From positions 2,852,001 to 2,916,000 of the forward strand of contig NZ_JBFDUZ010000001.1 in NCBI RefSeq assembly GCF_040719145.1: a stretch of 64,000 bases of DNA. The letters run 5' to 3'. Below, one piece after another: positions 9,772-18,868 of the stretch. Positions within the stretch are counted from its first letter, which is position 1, and the number at the start of each line of letters is the position of its first letter. Origin of the DNA: Paenibacillus sp. JQZ6Y-1. GTDB lineage: Bacteria; Bacillota; Bacilli; Paenibacillales; Paenibacillaceae. A model generated the notes under the pieces. That model worked only from the letters and a program-made list of their open reading frames with translations, was not told the origin of the DNA and ran no database searches. The position numbers and the translations under genes are program-made.

Positions 9772-9809
9772 AAAATACGGAACGACCATGCCTAATTGTC
9801 GTTCCGTAT
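9772..9809 (-). terminator. Terminator downstream of glyS
   Basis: A perfect 12-bp stem (ATACGGAACGAC at 9775-9786 with GTCGTTCCGTAT at 9798-9809) and TATTTT following on the minus strand. It closes glyQ-glyS, 36 bases after the glyS stop. A smaller 8-bp hairpin (9708-9715 with 9723-9730) lies between it and the yqxD start codon. Confidence 0.78.
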
Positions 9810-9844
9810 ACGGGTATGAACAGATATGAAAATACTGTTGTATC

Positions 9845-11920
9845 TTATTTAACCAGCTTGGAGAAATCAGCAAAGCGTTTTACATCACGGTCAATGGCCG
9901 CCAGCAATGCTAGACGGTTGGCGCGAACAGCTTCGTCATCTACCATAACCATAATATGGTCAAAGAAGGCAGTGATCGCTGGACGTAGCGTAGATAGTAA
10001 TGCCAGCGCTTCGCCAGTACGATTTTGATCCAGCAGGTTGTTATATGGAAGAGTGACAGCTTGCCATGCCGCATATAGCTCCGATTCGCCAGCTTCGCTA
10101 AACAGCGCTGGGTTCACAGTATCTACTGTGGATTTGGCTGCCAGATTTGATACGCGTTCAAACGATTCGATGATGAGCTTGAAGTCAGGAACATCCTGAA
10201 CAGCCTTCATCAGATCGTTACCGCGTGCTACAACGGAACCAATATGGCTAAAGCCTGCCGAAATTACGGCATCAACCACGTCATAGCGAAGCGTTTCGGA
10301 CAGCAGCTTTTTGACGCGTAGCCCGAAGAACTCATATAAATCTATACGTATTATATCGGAAGAACGTTTCAAATTCCTTAAATTTTCATGAATTTTCAGT
10401 GTAATATCAAACACTTGTTCCAAAGTGAGCGATAATTCACGTTCCAGCAAAATCTGCACAATACCAGCAGCTTGACGACGCAGAGCATAAGGGTCCTGCG
10501 AACCGGTTGGAATAATACCGATCGAGAAGCATGCAACGATAGTATCGATCTTCTCAGCAATGCTGATAATGGAGCCTGTGATAGATGCCGGAGCGCCTTC
10601 GCCAGCAAAGCGTGGTTGGTAATGTTCAAAGATGGCACGTGCCACTTCTTCACTTTCGCCTGCTTTGCGTGCATAATCTTCACCCATTACCCCTTGCAGC
10701 TCTGGGAATTCGTAGACCATTTGGGTAACGAGGTCGAATTTGCTAATGTCAGCAGCACGGCTAATATGAACCGCTTGCTCTGGCGATACGTTCAGCGCTG
10801 CGCCGAGTTGATCCGCAATTTGACGCACACGGCGTACTTTCTCGCCCAATGTACCGATTTCCTCATGGAATACGATAGTATCCAGCTTGGCAACCGCATC
10901 TTCGATCTTCAGCTTCTGATCCTCTTCATAGAAGAACTTCGCATCGGACAGACGAGCACGCAGTACTTTTTCGTTACCACGAGCGATTACATCCAGTGCG
11001 CGATCATCACCATTGCGAACGGTAACGAAGAACGGCAGCAGTTGACCTTCCTGATTCAGCACTGGAAAGTAGCGCTGATGCTCACGCATTGATGTAATCA
11101 GTACATCCTGCGGAATATTCAGGAACGACTCTTCAAATGTTCCGTACAGCACCGTTGGTGTCTCTACCAAGAACAGCACTTCTTCCAGCAAATCTTCTTT
11201 GACATCAATATGCCAGTTTTGCTGAGAAGCCAGATGCGCGATCTGAGCGCTGATCATCGCCTGACGCTCTTCCACATCTGCGATGACGTGCTGCTGGCGC
11301 AGAGCTTCCATGTACAGATTCGGCTCGGCGATTTCGGTATCATGACCGAGGAAACGATGTCCGCGTGTTGTACGACCCGTGCGAACACCAGTGATTTCGA
11401 AATCAATCACATCATGTCCCCACAGCGCTACCATCCAGCGAATCGGACGAACGAAGCGGAAATCATACGCGCCCCAGCGCATGTTTTTCGGGAATGTCAG
11501 AGAAGTGATAATACTTTGCAGCGCTTCGGCTACGATCTGATCGGTGCTGATACCGATACTGCTTTTGCGTGCATAAATATATTCCACACCGCCCACTTCA
11601 CGGAAGGTAAAGTCTGCTGGATCAACGCCCTGACTGCGGGCAAAGCCCAGTGCAGCCTTGCTCCAGCTGCCAGTTTCGTCTTGAGCGATTTTGCGGGAAG
11701 GACCTTTTACGTCTTCGCTAACATCTTCCTGCTTCTCCGCTACATCCTTCACCCATACAGCCAAACGACGCGGTGTAGCAAATACTTTGGCTTCGCCATG
11801 TGCCAGACGAGAATCGTCCAGCCATTTGACGGTTTTATCTAGCAATTGGTTCATCGCTGCACGCAAAAAGCGAGCAGGTACTTCTTCTAGACCAATTTCA
11901 AGTAATAGATCTTTAGCCAT
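9845..11920 (-). CDS. glyS: Glycine--tRNA ligase beta subunit
   Basis: The beta chain of the bacterial alpha2-beta2 glycyl-tRNA synthetase, 691 residues, the usual length. It opens with the family motif DLLLEIGLEEVPARFL and carries the HD-like and B3/B4-like segments (FVRPIRWMVALWG; REHQRYFPVLN), then the C-terminal anticodon-binding region (residues about 590-691, with FFDHIMVMVDDEAVRANRLALL). It recognises tRNA and supports aminoacylation by GlyQ. It starts two bases after the glyQ stop, so translation is coupled, and expression follows the glycine T-box upstream of glyQ. Confidence 0.97.
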   Translation of the reverse strand: MAKDLLLEIGLEEVPARFLRAAMNQLLDKTVKWLDDSRLAHGEAKVFATPRRLAVWVKDVAEKQEDVSEDVKGPSRKIAQDETGSWSKAALGFARSQGVDPADFTFREVGGVEYIYARKSSIGISTDQIVAEALQSIITSLTFPKNMRWGAYDFRFVRPIRWMVALWGHDVIDFEITGVRTGRTTRGHRFLGHDTEIAEPNLYMEALRQQHVIADVEERQAMISAQIAHLASQQNWHIDVKEDLLEEVLFLVETPTVLYGTFEESFLNIPQDVLITSMREHQRYFPVLNQEGQLLPFFVTVRNGDDRALDVIARGNEKVLRARLSDAKFFYEEDQKLKIEDAVAKLDTIVFHEEIGTLGEKVRRVRQIADQLGAALNVSPEQAVHISRAADISKFDLVTQMVYEFPELQGVMGEDYARKAGESEEVARAIFEHYQPRFAGEGAPASITGSIISIAEKIDTIVACFSIGIIPTGSQDPYALRRQAAGIVQILLERELSLTLEQVFDITLKIHENLRNLKRSSDIIRIDLYEFFGLRVKKLLSETLRYDVVDAVISAGFSHIGSVVARGNDLMKAVQDVPDFKLIIESFERVSNLAAKSTVDTVNPALFSEAGESELYAAWQAVTLPYNNLLDQNRTGEALALLSTLRPAITAFFDHIMVMVDDEAVRANRLALLAAIDRDVKRFADFSKLVK

Positions 11921-11922
11921 GA

Positions 11923-12801
11923 TTATACCTCTCCCTTCTTGAGCATTGGGAAGCCTAGCTTCTCGCGGCTTTCCAGATATGTCGAGGCAATTTGACGTGC
12001 CAAGTTGCGGACACGGGTGATATAGCCGGTACGTTCCGTAACACTGATTGCGCCGCGCGCATCCAGCAGGTTAAAGGTATGCGAGCATTTCAGTACATAG
12101 TCATATGCTGGGAATACGAGATTCAATTCCATCGCACGCTTCGCTTCCTGCTCATACGTGCTGAACAGATTGAGCAGCATCGCTACATCGGATACTTCAA
12201 ACGTATAGGTGGAATGCTCCACTTCTGGTTGGTGGAATACATCGCCGTAGCTGATACCTTCTACCCATTCCAGATCAAATACATTTTCTTTTTCTTGAAT
12301 ATACGAAGCCAGACGCTCCATACCATACGTAATCTCAACCGAAACTGGGCTGGTTTCAATACCGCCAACTTGTTGGAAATACGTGAACTGAGTAATTTCC
12401 ATACCATCCAGCCATACTTCCCAACCAAGACCGGCACAACCAAGCGTCGGGTTCTCCCAGTTATCTTCTACAAAACGGATATCATGATCCAGTGGCTCGA
12501 TACCGAGCGCACGCAGACTTTCCAGATATACTTCCTGAATATTGTCTGGGGACGGCTTGATGATGACTTGAAACTGGTGATGCTGGTACAGACGGTTCGG
12601 GTTCTCGCCATAACGACCGTCAGATGGACGGCGGGAAGGCTCTACATAAGCGACACGCCAAGGCTCAGGACCAATAGAACGCAGGAAGGTCATCGGGTTC
12701 ATTGTACCCGCACCTTTTTCCGTATCATACGGTTGAACGATAATGCAGTTGTGTGCTGCCCAGAAGTTTTGCAGCGTCAAAATCATTTGCTGGAAATTCA
12801 T
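11923..12801 (-). CDS. glyQ: Glycine--tRNA ligase alpha subunit
   Basis: The catalytic class II core of tetrameric glycyl-tRNA synthetase, 292 residues. It begins [15 protein letters not shown] and contains the characteristic [17 protein letters not shown] and [23 protein letters not shown] segments that bind ATP and glycine. The ATG at 12801 is used because AAAAGGAG lies eight bases upstream; a longer frame up to 12912 runs into the T-box leader. It is the first gene of glyQ-glyS, about 330 bases downstream of its promoter. Confidence 0.97.
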   Translation of the reverse strand: MNFQQMILTLQNFWAAHNCIIVQPYDTEKGAGTMNPMTFLRSIGPEPWRVAYVEPSRRPSDGRYGENPNRLYQHHQFQVIIKPSPDNIQEVYLESLRALGIEPLDHDIRFVEDNWENPTLGCAGLGWEVWLDGMEITQFTYFQQVGGIETSPVSVEITYGMERLASYIQEKENVFDLEWVEGISYGDVFHQPEVEHSTYTFEVSDVAMLLNLFSTYEQEAKRAMELNLVFPAYDYVLKCSHTFNLLDARGAISVTERTGYITRVRNLARQIASTYLESREKLGFPMLKKGEV

Positions 12802-12877
12802 CGACATTACTCCTTTTCCATGATCTTCGTATTGGAAATGCAGGTGCTGATACGGCATCATCATCTGCAACGAACGC

Positions 12878-12923
12878 AAAAAACTCCCGTTCCTACGTCT
12901 GGTTACAGACATAGGGACGAGAG
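12878..12923 (-). terminator. T-box controlled intrinsic terminator
   Basis: A long stem pairs CTCTCGTCCCTATGTCTG with CAGACGTAGGAACGGGAG around a TAAC loop and ends in six T on the minus strand (12878-12883). It overlaps the end of the T-box motif, so it competes with the antiterminator. Confidence 0.9.
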
Positions 12924-13127
12924 GTTCAGTTCCCGCGGTTCCACCCTACTTGAAGACATGCAGTACATGTCATCCACTTTTCCGTATTCAGCTCATATGC
13001 TCACGGATGCCATTCAACTGTCGCTCGCCGTCAGGCTTGCACGATCCCTGACTCGCTTGGGACGATGATCGATAGTTTACTTTTCCGGTCAACGCATCAT
13101 GTGTGCTCAAACATGCAGCACAATCTA
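12878..13127 (-). ncRNA. Glycine T-box riboswitch (glyQS leader)
   Basis: A leader that senses uncharged tRNA-Gly and allows read-through into glyQ-glyS when glycine is short. The T-box consensus AGGGTGGAACCGCGGG is at 12932-12947 on the minus strand, followed directly by the terminator at 12878-12923. The leader is about 250 nt, short enough for the glycine type. In stem I the sequence GAATGGCATCC places a candidate GGC specifier (Gly codon) at 13009-13011. T-box and terminator are certain; the specifier position is inferred from context and from the downstream genes. Confidence 0.93.
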
Positions 13128-13133
13128 GATCAC

Positions 13134-13162
13134 ATCATACCGGAATTGACAGCGTTCGTCAA
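13134..13162 (-). promoter_or_regulatory. Sigma-A promoter of the glyQS leader
   Basis: TTGACG (13157-13162) and TATGAT (13134-13139) with a 17-base spacer on the minus strand, placed right for a transcript beginning near 13127. Confidence 0.75.
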
Positions 13163-13224
13163 TAACATGCGTATCCGCTTGATGTAGTATCGTTGCATGG
13201 TATGAATATGCTCTCGTTTGAATC

Positions 13225-13974
13225 TTATATCTCGTAGCGCTCCAATTGTTCCAAAAAACGGCGCGACTTCAGCTTCAATCCGAGCTGAACCTCCATAAAG
13301 GAGTTCATAATCTTTTTCAATTCCGCTCTCGTTTCTTCCTTCACATCAATATTGCCAAGACGGCGAATATCAAGACGTGAAAACAGTCTTAACAAGCGCA
13401 AGGTACCGGGAGAAATGGATACCGCTGCGGGGTCTTGACGGCGTTCACGCTTGGACAAGATGCCGCCGAGTCCAGCGCTGACCCAGAATTCGCCTTCCGT
13501 TTCGCCAGAGAACATGCAGGCATCAACCTGCGGAGCATAGCCTGCCGCCTGTAGCACCTTCATCTCGAACAAGGCGGTCAGTACTACCGGATCGCGACCT
13601 TCGCCGAGAAAGGACAAATATGACTTTAGCTGATCAAACCAAAAGTGCCCGGTTTCGTTATCCAGCAGCGCCTTATCTACCAGCTCGCATCCGTAAGCAC
13701 CATAAGCTGCCAATGTAATATCCTCGCGCAACTTATGATTGGACTGGATCACTTCGCCCTGATTGAGTGTCCCCATACCAGTGCCGCTACGCAAGAACGA
13801 GAATTCCCCATGTGTAAATGGCTGTACAAGCGCAGCATGGCGACTTTTGGCTTTGCGCGCACCACGCACAAAAACAGCGACTTTGCCATGCGCTTCGGTA
13901 CACAGGGTAATGATTTTGTTGCCTTCACCGTAATCCATGCTGCGGATGACGATCCCTTCAACTCTGTATAACAC
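13225..13974 (-). CDS. recO: DNA repair protein RecO
   Basis: A 249-residue RecO, which loads RecA with RecR at gaps. The N-terminal OB fold begins MLYRVEGIVIRSMDYGEGNKIITLCTEAHGK, then helical segments (AYGAYGCELVDKALL; LFEMKVLQAAGYAPQ). At the place where many relatives have a zinc-binding four-Cys knot, only the first Cys is present (DACMFSGE, then GGILSKRE), so the knot seems lost. The GTG start at 13974 has GGAGG seven bases upstream. It follows era after a terminator. The call is secure. Confidence 0.93.
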   Translation of the reverse strand: MLYRVEGIVIRSMDYGEGNKIITLCTEAHGKVAVFVRGARKAKSRHAALVQPFTHGEFSFLRSGTGMGTLNQGEVIQSNHKLREDITLAAYGAYGCELVDKALLDNETGHFWFDQLKSYLSFLGEGRDPVVLTALFEMKVLQAAGYAPQVDACMFSGETEGEFWVSAGLGGILSKRERRQDPAAVSISPGTLRLLRLFSRLDIRRLGNIDVKEETRAELKKIMNSFMEVQLGLKLKSRRFLEQLERYEI

Positions 13975-14033
13975 GCTTCATCCTCCGATCTCCATCACAT
14001 GGGTCGTTAAGCAAACATACCCTGTCCGGTACA

Positions 14034-14064
14034 AAAGAAACAGAGCATTTATGCAAATGCCCTG
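14034..14064 (-). terminator. Terminator between era and recO
   Basis: CAGGGCATTT and AAATGCTCTG pair around GCAT, one mismatch, followed on the minus strand by TTTCTTTT. It begins nine bases after the era stop codon. Confidence 0.7.
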
Positions 14065-14073
14065 TTGTCTTGA

Positions 14074-14976
14074 TTAGGCGTCTTTGTGGAAGCCGAGATC
14101 TTTGAGAACTCGATCTTGGTTACGCCAGTCTTTTTTCACTTTGACCCACAGTTCCAAAAATGTTTTGGAACCGAGCAGGTTTTGAATATCCATCCGTGCA
14201 CGTTTGCCGACTTCCTTGAGCAGTGCGCCTTGTTTGCCGATAATGATCCCTTTTTGGGAATCGCGCTCGACGAAAATAACAGCCGAGATGTTGACGACAC
14301 CATTTTCCTGCGTGTACATATCTTCAATCGTTACCGCGATGGAATGGGGAATCTCTTCGCGAGTCATTTGCAATATTTTCTCACGGATCAATTCCGCACA
14401 GACAAATTGCTCTGGGTGATCGGTCACTTGATCATCTGGGTAGTACTGCGGACCGGAAGGCAGGTATTTGCCGAGCTGCTCCAGCAGTGTGTTCACATTG
14501 TTACCATTTTTAGCGGAGATCGGTACAATTTCTGCGAATTCGTGCAGAGAACGGTATTTATCGATAATTGGCAGCAATTCTTCCGGTGCTACCTGATCGA
14601 TTTTGTTGATAACAAGGAAAACGGGAGTTTTTACTTTTTTAAGATGCTCGATAATAAAGCGATCACCGCCGCCCAGTCCCTCGGCTGCATCGACAAGGAA
14701 CAGCGCCGCTTCCACTTCATTCAGCGTGTTGAGAGCGGTCTGGTTCATGTAATCGCCGAGCTTGGATTGGCGTTTGTGTACGCCCGGTGTATCAAGGAAG
14801 ACGATTTGCATCTCTTCGGTTGTGTATACACCATGAATTTTATTACGAGTCGTTTGTGGTTTATCGGACATAATAGCAATCTTTTGCCCGATCACTTGGT
14901 TCATCAGCGTTGATTTGCCTACATTGGGACGGCCGACAATCGCTACAAAACCGGATTTAAAAGATGGTTTGGACAT
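14074..14976 (-). CDS. era: GTPase Era
   Basis: An essential 300-residue GTPase for 16S rRNA maturation and 30S assembly. G motifs are visible: GRPNVGKST (G1, residues 15-23), DTPGVH (G3), NKID (G4) and SAKNG (G5). The C-terminal KH domain (about residues 200-300) has the GKQG loop ([20 protein letters not shown]) that binds the 3' end of 16S rRNA. It lies between cdd and recO as in Bacillus and Paenibacillus. The small yqzL gene found next to era in some Bacillus is not seen. Confidence 0.97.
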   Translation of the reverse strand: MSKPSFKSGFVAIVGRPNVGKSTLMNQVIGQKIAIMSDKPQTTRNKIHGVYTTEEMQIVFLDTPGVHKRQSKLGDYMNQTALNTLNEVEAALFLVDAAEGLGGGDRFIIEHLKKVKTPVFLVINKIDQVAPEELLPIIDKYRSLHEFAEIVPISAKNGNNVNTLLEQLGKYLPSGPQYYPDDQVTDHPEQFVCAELIREKILQMTREEIPHSIAVTIEDMYTQENGVVNISAVIFVERDSQKGIIIGKQGALLKEVGKRARMDIQNLLGSKTFLELWVKVKKDWRNQDRVLKDLGFHKDA

Positions 14977-15034
14977 AGAGTTCTCCGTTCATCGGCGAGC
15001 AAAGCCGCCGTTAGTTGGGTATAGCTTGAAGTCT

Positions 15035-15439
15035 TTATTCATTCAGGTTCCACGGACCGAATGCGTGAGGCAGCAATTCGGAAATAGTGGTCATGCGTGT
15101 ATCGCCCTTCATGTTGGATAGCAGCACCGGCATATCCGGCTGACACAGCTCGACCATCACCTGACGACAAACACCGCATGGTGCAATCGGTTCATCGGTA
15201 TCGCCTACAACAGCCAGCATCTGAAATGTACCCGGTGTTTGTCCCTGCGCAATGGCGCTGAACAATGCCGTACGTTCGGCACAGTTGCTTGGCGTGTAGC
15301 CAGCATTTTCAATATTACAACCATGATGCACATTGCCGGCAGCATCCAGTAATGCGGCGCCTACCGAGAAATGCGAATACGGTACATAAGCTTTGGCACG
15401 GGCAATAATTGCCTCTTGTAGCAGTTGAGATATTTCCAT
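15035..15439 (-). CDS. cdd: Cytidine deaminase
   Basis: A 134-residue homotetrameric-type cytidine deaminase for pyrimidine salvage (cytidine or deoxycytidine to uridine). The zinc site is complete: C53-A-E55 in NCAERTALF, and PCGVCRQ with C88 and C91; E55 is the proton shuttle. CNIENAGYTPSNC is the substrate loop. Its length matches Bacillus subtilis Cdd. A GGAGG box lies 12 bases before the ATG, rather far. It sits upstream of era in the usual order, and downstream of the dgkA terminator. Confidence 0.96.
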   Translation of the reverse strand: MEISQLLQEAIIARAKAYVPYSHFSVGAALLDAAGNVHHGCNIENAGYTPSNCAERTALFSAIAQGQTPGTFQMLAVVGDTDEPIAPCGVCRQVMVELCQPDMPVLLSNMKGDTRMTTISELLPHAFGPWNLNE

Positions 15440-15571
15440 AGGTTAAAGGTTCCTCCTGTGCAGCTACGTTGGTTCTGTAAGGATTGAGTTCAACGAAAGA
15501 TAGCAGCATACAGCGTTTACTTCTATTTTACATCATTTATGCGGTTTCGCCCATAGCAAACCTACCTGAAA

Positions 15572-15613
15572 CGACAAAATAAACCCCTCACCGCTCAAAC
15601 TCGGCAAGGGGTT
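15572..15613 (-). terminator. Terminator downstream of dgkA
   Basis: AACCCCTTGCCG (15602-15613) and CGGTGAGGGGTT (15582-15593) form a stem with two wobble or mismatch positions, then TATTTTGT on the minus strand. It separates the phoH-pgpH-ybeY-dgkA group from cdd. Confidence 0.72.
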
Positions 15614-15652
15614 ATCCTATTACACAGGTTATCGCACAAAAAACAGTCTTGA

Positions 15653-16060
15653 TTATCGAGACATTCCAGAAGATCCCGATGTCGCACTAGACGACAAGCT
15701 TTGAAACCAGATCCAGAAGGGGTCCCAGAACACAATCAGACCGATCACCGCTGCTGCCAGCGACGAGATCAGTACCGCACCTGCGGCAGCATCCTTTGCT
15801 TTTTTGGCAAGCGGATGAAGATCGGGAGAGAACAAATTTACGGTAGCTTCGACAGCGGTATTCATCAATTCGGTACCTAGCACTAGCGCGATCGCCAGAA
15901 TCAACAGAATCCAATCAACCTCACTGACATCAAAAAACCATCCGGCAGCAACAATAACAAGAGTTGCCAGCACATGAATGCGGAAATTGCGCTCCGTACG
16001 GAATGTAGCAACAACCCCTTCATAAGCTGTATAAAATACGTCTCTCCACGATCGTTTCAT
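15653..16060 (-). CDS. dgkA: Diacylglycerol/undecaprenol kinase family protein
   Basis: A 135-residue small integral membrane kinase. In Gram-positive bacteria this family phosphorylates undecaprenol, recycling the lipid carrier for cell-wall synthesis. It has three membrane helices after an amphipathic N-terminus (RTERNFRIHVLATLVIVAAG; WILLILAIALVLGTELMNTAVEATV; AAAGAVLISSLAAAVIGLIVFW). The motif ELMNTAVEATVNLFSPDLHPLAKKAKDAAAGAVL (about 63-96) holds the catalytic and metal-binding acidic residues. A Ser-rich tail ends the protein. Its start overlaps the ybeY stop (TGATG). Whether the substrate is diacylglycerol or undecaprenol is a family inference. Confidence 0.92.
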   Translation of the reverse strand: MKRSWRDVFYTAYEGVVATFRTERNFRIHVLATLVIVAAGWFFDVSEVDWILLILAIALVLGTELMNTAVEATVNLFSPDLHPLAKKAKDAAAGAVLISSLAAAVIGLIVFWDPFWIWFQSLSSSATSGSSGMSR

Positions 16061-16560
16061 CAGCGCGTCAATCCAATCTGCCGCAGCACCTGCTCCTGCT
16101 TGCCCATCATTTCTGCTTCGCTCTCCTCATCCTGATGATCATAGCCAAGCAGATGCAAAAATCCATGCACAAACAGGAAACCAAGCTCACGATCCACAGA
16201 ATGACCATAATCTTCACTTTGCGCAATCGCCTTCGGTACGGAAATGATAATATCGCCCAGCATCACGCCCGGCAATTCCTCCGCTTCAGGTCCTTCCTGA
16301 TCGCCATAATGAATCTCCGGCTCATCGTCTAGCGACTCATTCATTGCAAAAGACAGTACATCGGTCGGACGGTCAATATTGCGGTATTCACGATTCAGCT
16401 CATGAATCGCTTCATTATCCACAAAGGTCAGCGCTACTTCGCCTTCTGTTACGCCTTCCTGTTGTCCTGCCGCCTGCAAAATTTGTTCCAATACGCCAAT
16501 CAGCTCAGCGGTAATCTCATATTCAGTTTGCTCATTTTCCCACGCGAGCTGTAAACTCAT
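16060..16560 (-). CDS. ybeY: Endoribonuclease YbeY (rRNA maturation factor)
   Basis: A 166-residue metal-dependent endoribonuclease involved in 16S rRNA 3'-end processing and ribosome quality control. The zinc motif is complete in HGFLHLLGYDH (about residues 133-143), preceded by the conserved NIDRPTDVLSFAM segment and GDIIIS. Length is typical. The start codon overlaps the pgpH stop (ATGA), and the stop overlaps the dgkA start, so the three genes are translationally coupled. Confidence 0.96.
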   Translation of the reverse strand: MSLQLAWENEQTEYEITAELIGVLEQILQAAGQQEGVTEGEVALTFVDNEAIHELNREYRNIDRPTDVLSFAMNESLDDEPEIHYGDQEGPEAEELPGVMLGDIIISVPKAIAQSEDYGHSVDRELGFLFVHGFLHLLGYDHQDEESEAEMMGKQEQVLRQIGLTR

Positions 16561-18803
16561 GCTTTGTTCTCCTTTGACTCCGGCTTTTTAATATCTTCCG
16601 GATATTCGATCCGTGAATGGAAAATCCCCATCACCGCTTCTTTCAGTGTTTGAGCGACTACATCCAGCTCCTTCATCGTCAGATCACAGTCGTTAAACTG
16701 ATGATCGTCCAAGCGACCTTTGATGATCTTTTCAATCATCGTCTCTACCTGTTCAACGGTAGGCTGCTTGAGTGAACGCACCGCCGCCTCGACGCTGTCA
16801 GCGATACCGACTACAGCAGCTTCCTTCGTCTGAGCTTTCGGACCCGGATAGCGGAAATCTTCTTCCGTAAAGTCAGGCTCTACCCCTTGCTCCTCCGCCT
16901 GCTTCAGCGCCTTGTGGTAAAAGAAATGCAGGAATGTGCTGCCATGATGCTGCTCCGCAATATCACGAATCGGCTTGGGCAGTTTGTATTCCTTTTGCAT
17001 CTCTACACCATCACGCGCATGAGCAATAATAATCGACTTGCTCAGCTTCGGATCAATGCTGTCATGCGGATTTTCCATATGGTTTTGATTTTCAATAAAA
17101 TAGCTTGGACGTTTCGTCTTCCCGATATCATGATAATACGAACCGACCCTGCACAGCAATCCATTCGCACCGATTGCTTCCGCAGCAGCTTCAGACAGAT
17201 TGCCGACCATGACGCTATGGTGATACGTACCCGGCGTCTCAATCAGCAGCTTACGCAGCAATGGATGATTCGGATTGGACAATTCGATCAGTTTGAGTGC
17301 CGACAAGATGCCAAATGTCGTTTCAAAAAACGGCATCAGACCGAGCACCAGCACCGTACTCAGCAGACCACCTACAAAGGCAAAGCCCAGCGCGTACAGC
17401 ACCGTCATGCGCGTCCATTCGCTATCATTGAGCAGCACCAGCGTCAGCACCGAAAAGGCGCCGAACAAGCAGGTCATAATACCTGCCTTCAAAATAGTAG
17501 AGCGCTGACTTGCCCGATGAATGGAATGAATCGCTGCTAGCGATACAACAAGCGTAAACAGTCCAAACTGATAATCGAACATGTCGCCTTGACGCATATT
17601 AAGAATCACACTAACAATAACGCTCAGCACCACCGAGCAAATATAAGCAAGATGCAAATCCAGCAGCAGCGTAATCAGCATCGCGCCCAGCGCTGCTGGT
17701 ACGAGATAGCCGAAATACGGCGAGTTGCCCGTTTGCAAAATACGCACGAGATGGAACGTAACGATACAGATCGCAAAAATCAAGATCAGCATCAATAGCT
17801 GCGAATTATTGTAGTAATTCCCCCGCTGCGCGGACTGACGGAAAAATACATAAATGCCCAGCGTCAGCAAAAAGGCAAACATAAACAGACCGAGCTGTGG
17901 CCAGTAATTGACCTCATTTTTAAGTAAATTGTTCTCATCTAGCAAAGTGTACATTTCCTGGGTAATAATCTGACCCGCAGGTACGATCACTTCCCCTTGC
18001 TGCACATACACGACCGGCGTATTCTCGCGTGCTTCCACCTTCGCCGCCTTAGTCGCTTCTTCATCGTAAAACTTATTCGCTGTCAGTACGCCACGAATCA
18101 GCTCTTGTGCCACCTCACGAGCGGTGCGACTTTCCAATGAGCTTGTATTGACCATTTCAGCGACCCGCGCGCGTGCAGATTGAGCATCTGTAATCTGATC
18201 GCTCATGAGCCGTGTGACAATCGTTGTCGCCACTTGACTCATCTGCTGCACATCATCCGTAGATAGACGTGGGATTTTCAAAAAGGTCTCTTCGGGAATG
18301 CTATACGTTTGATTGGAAATAGTACTCTGCATCTCATCCAGCAGCTGTGATGAATAATTGCCAGAATCCCGATGATTGCGCACAAAGTTGGCAACCGAAT
18401 TGCGAATGCGGTCAGGAATTTCTTGGCTGTAAATCTGCGCCTTGTCCGCACTCGAAATCTGATCGTCCTGATTTAGCGATTCGATCCGCTCCAGCATCTG
18501 AGCAATTACATTCTCTCGGTGCATGGATATGATCGTATAGACCGACTCCACTCGCTCAGCTGCGGTTTCCTGCGCCTGCAATGTCGCTTTGTTGTTCGGA
18601 ATCTGCATCGGCGCGACGATATCCTTTTCGGTCACCGCGCCGACACGCAGATCAAAGCGCTGCGGCAGCAGATTGGGCGCCAGACTGACATAAAACAGTA
18701 CGAGCAGCAGCGCAAACAAAATATAGCGCGATAGTCGATCGGTTTTCCAGCCGGCGAGTCTGGAATAGAATGTTTTGCTTTGGGACGGTTCCTTGGAAGT
18801 CAT
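16557..18803 (-). CDS. pgpH: 7TM-HD domain phosphodiesterase, PgpH-like
   Basis: A 748-residue membrane protein with an N-terminal helix (about 30-50), a large extracytoplasmic 7TMR-HDED domain (about 60-330), seven membrane helices (about 330-510), and a cytosolic HD domain (about 525-700). HD metal ligands are seen in YHHSVMVGNLSEAAAEA, YHDIGKTKRP, IIAHARDGVEM and IAEQHHGS. Relatives in Listeria (PgpH) and Bacillus (YqfF) hydrolyse cyclic di-AMP. The gene lies between phoH and ybeY as in Bacillus. The c-di-AMP role is known of the family and inferred here. Confidence 0.94.
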   Translation of the reverse strand: MTSKEPSQSKTFYSRLAGWKTDRLSRYILFALLLVLFYVSLAPNLLPQRFDLRVGAVTEKDIVAPMQIPNNKATLQAQETAAERVESVYTIISMHRENVIAQMLERIESLNQDDQISSADKAQIYSQEIPDRIRNSVANFVRNHRDSGNYSSQLLDEMQSTISNQTYSIPEETFLKIPRLSTDDVQQMSQVATTIVTRLMSDQITDAQSARARVAEMVNTSSLESRTAREVAQELIRGVLTANKFYDEEATKAAKVEARENTPVVYVQQGEVIVPAGQIITQEMYTLLDENNLLKNEVNYWPQLGLFMFAFLLTLGIYVFFRQSAQRGNYYNNSQLLMLILIFAICIVTFHLVRILQTGNSPYFGYLVPAALGAMLITLLLDLHLAYICSVVLSVIVSVILNMRQGDMFDYQFGLFTLVVSLAAIHSIHRASQRSTILKAGIMTCLFGAFSVLTLVLLNDSEWTRMTVLYALGFAFVGGLLSTVLVLGLMPFFETTFGILSALKLIELSNPNHPLLRKLLIETPGTYHHSVMVGNLSEAAAEAIGANGLLCRVGSYYHDIGKTKRPSYFIENQNHMENPHDSIDPKLSKSIIIAHARDGVEMQKEYKLPKPIRDIAEQHHGSTFLHFFYHKALKQAEEQGVEPDFTEEDFRYPGPKAQTKEAAVVGIADSVEAAVRSLKQPTVEQVETMIEKIIKGRLDDHQFNDCDLTMKELDVVAQTLKEAVMGIFHSRIEYPEDIKKPESKENKA

Positions 18804-18868
18804 ACATACAGTCCTCTCACTTCTGAATATTCAAAATGTGCGGATGCTGCTTATCCACTGACCATCTG

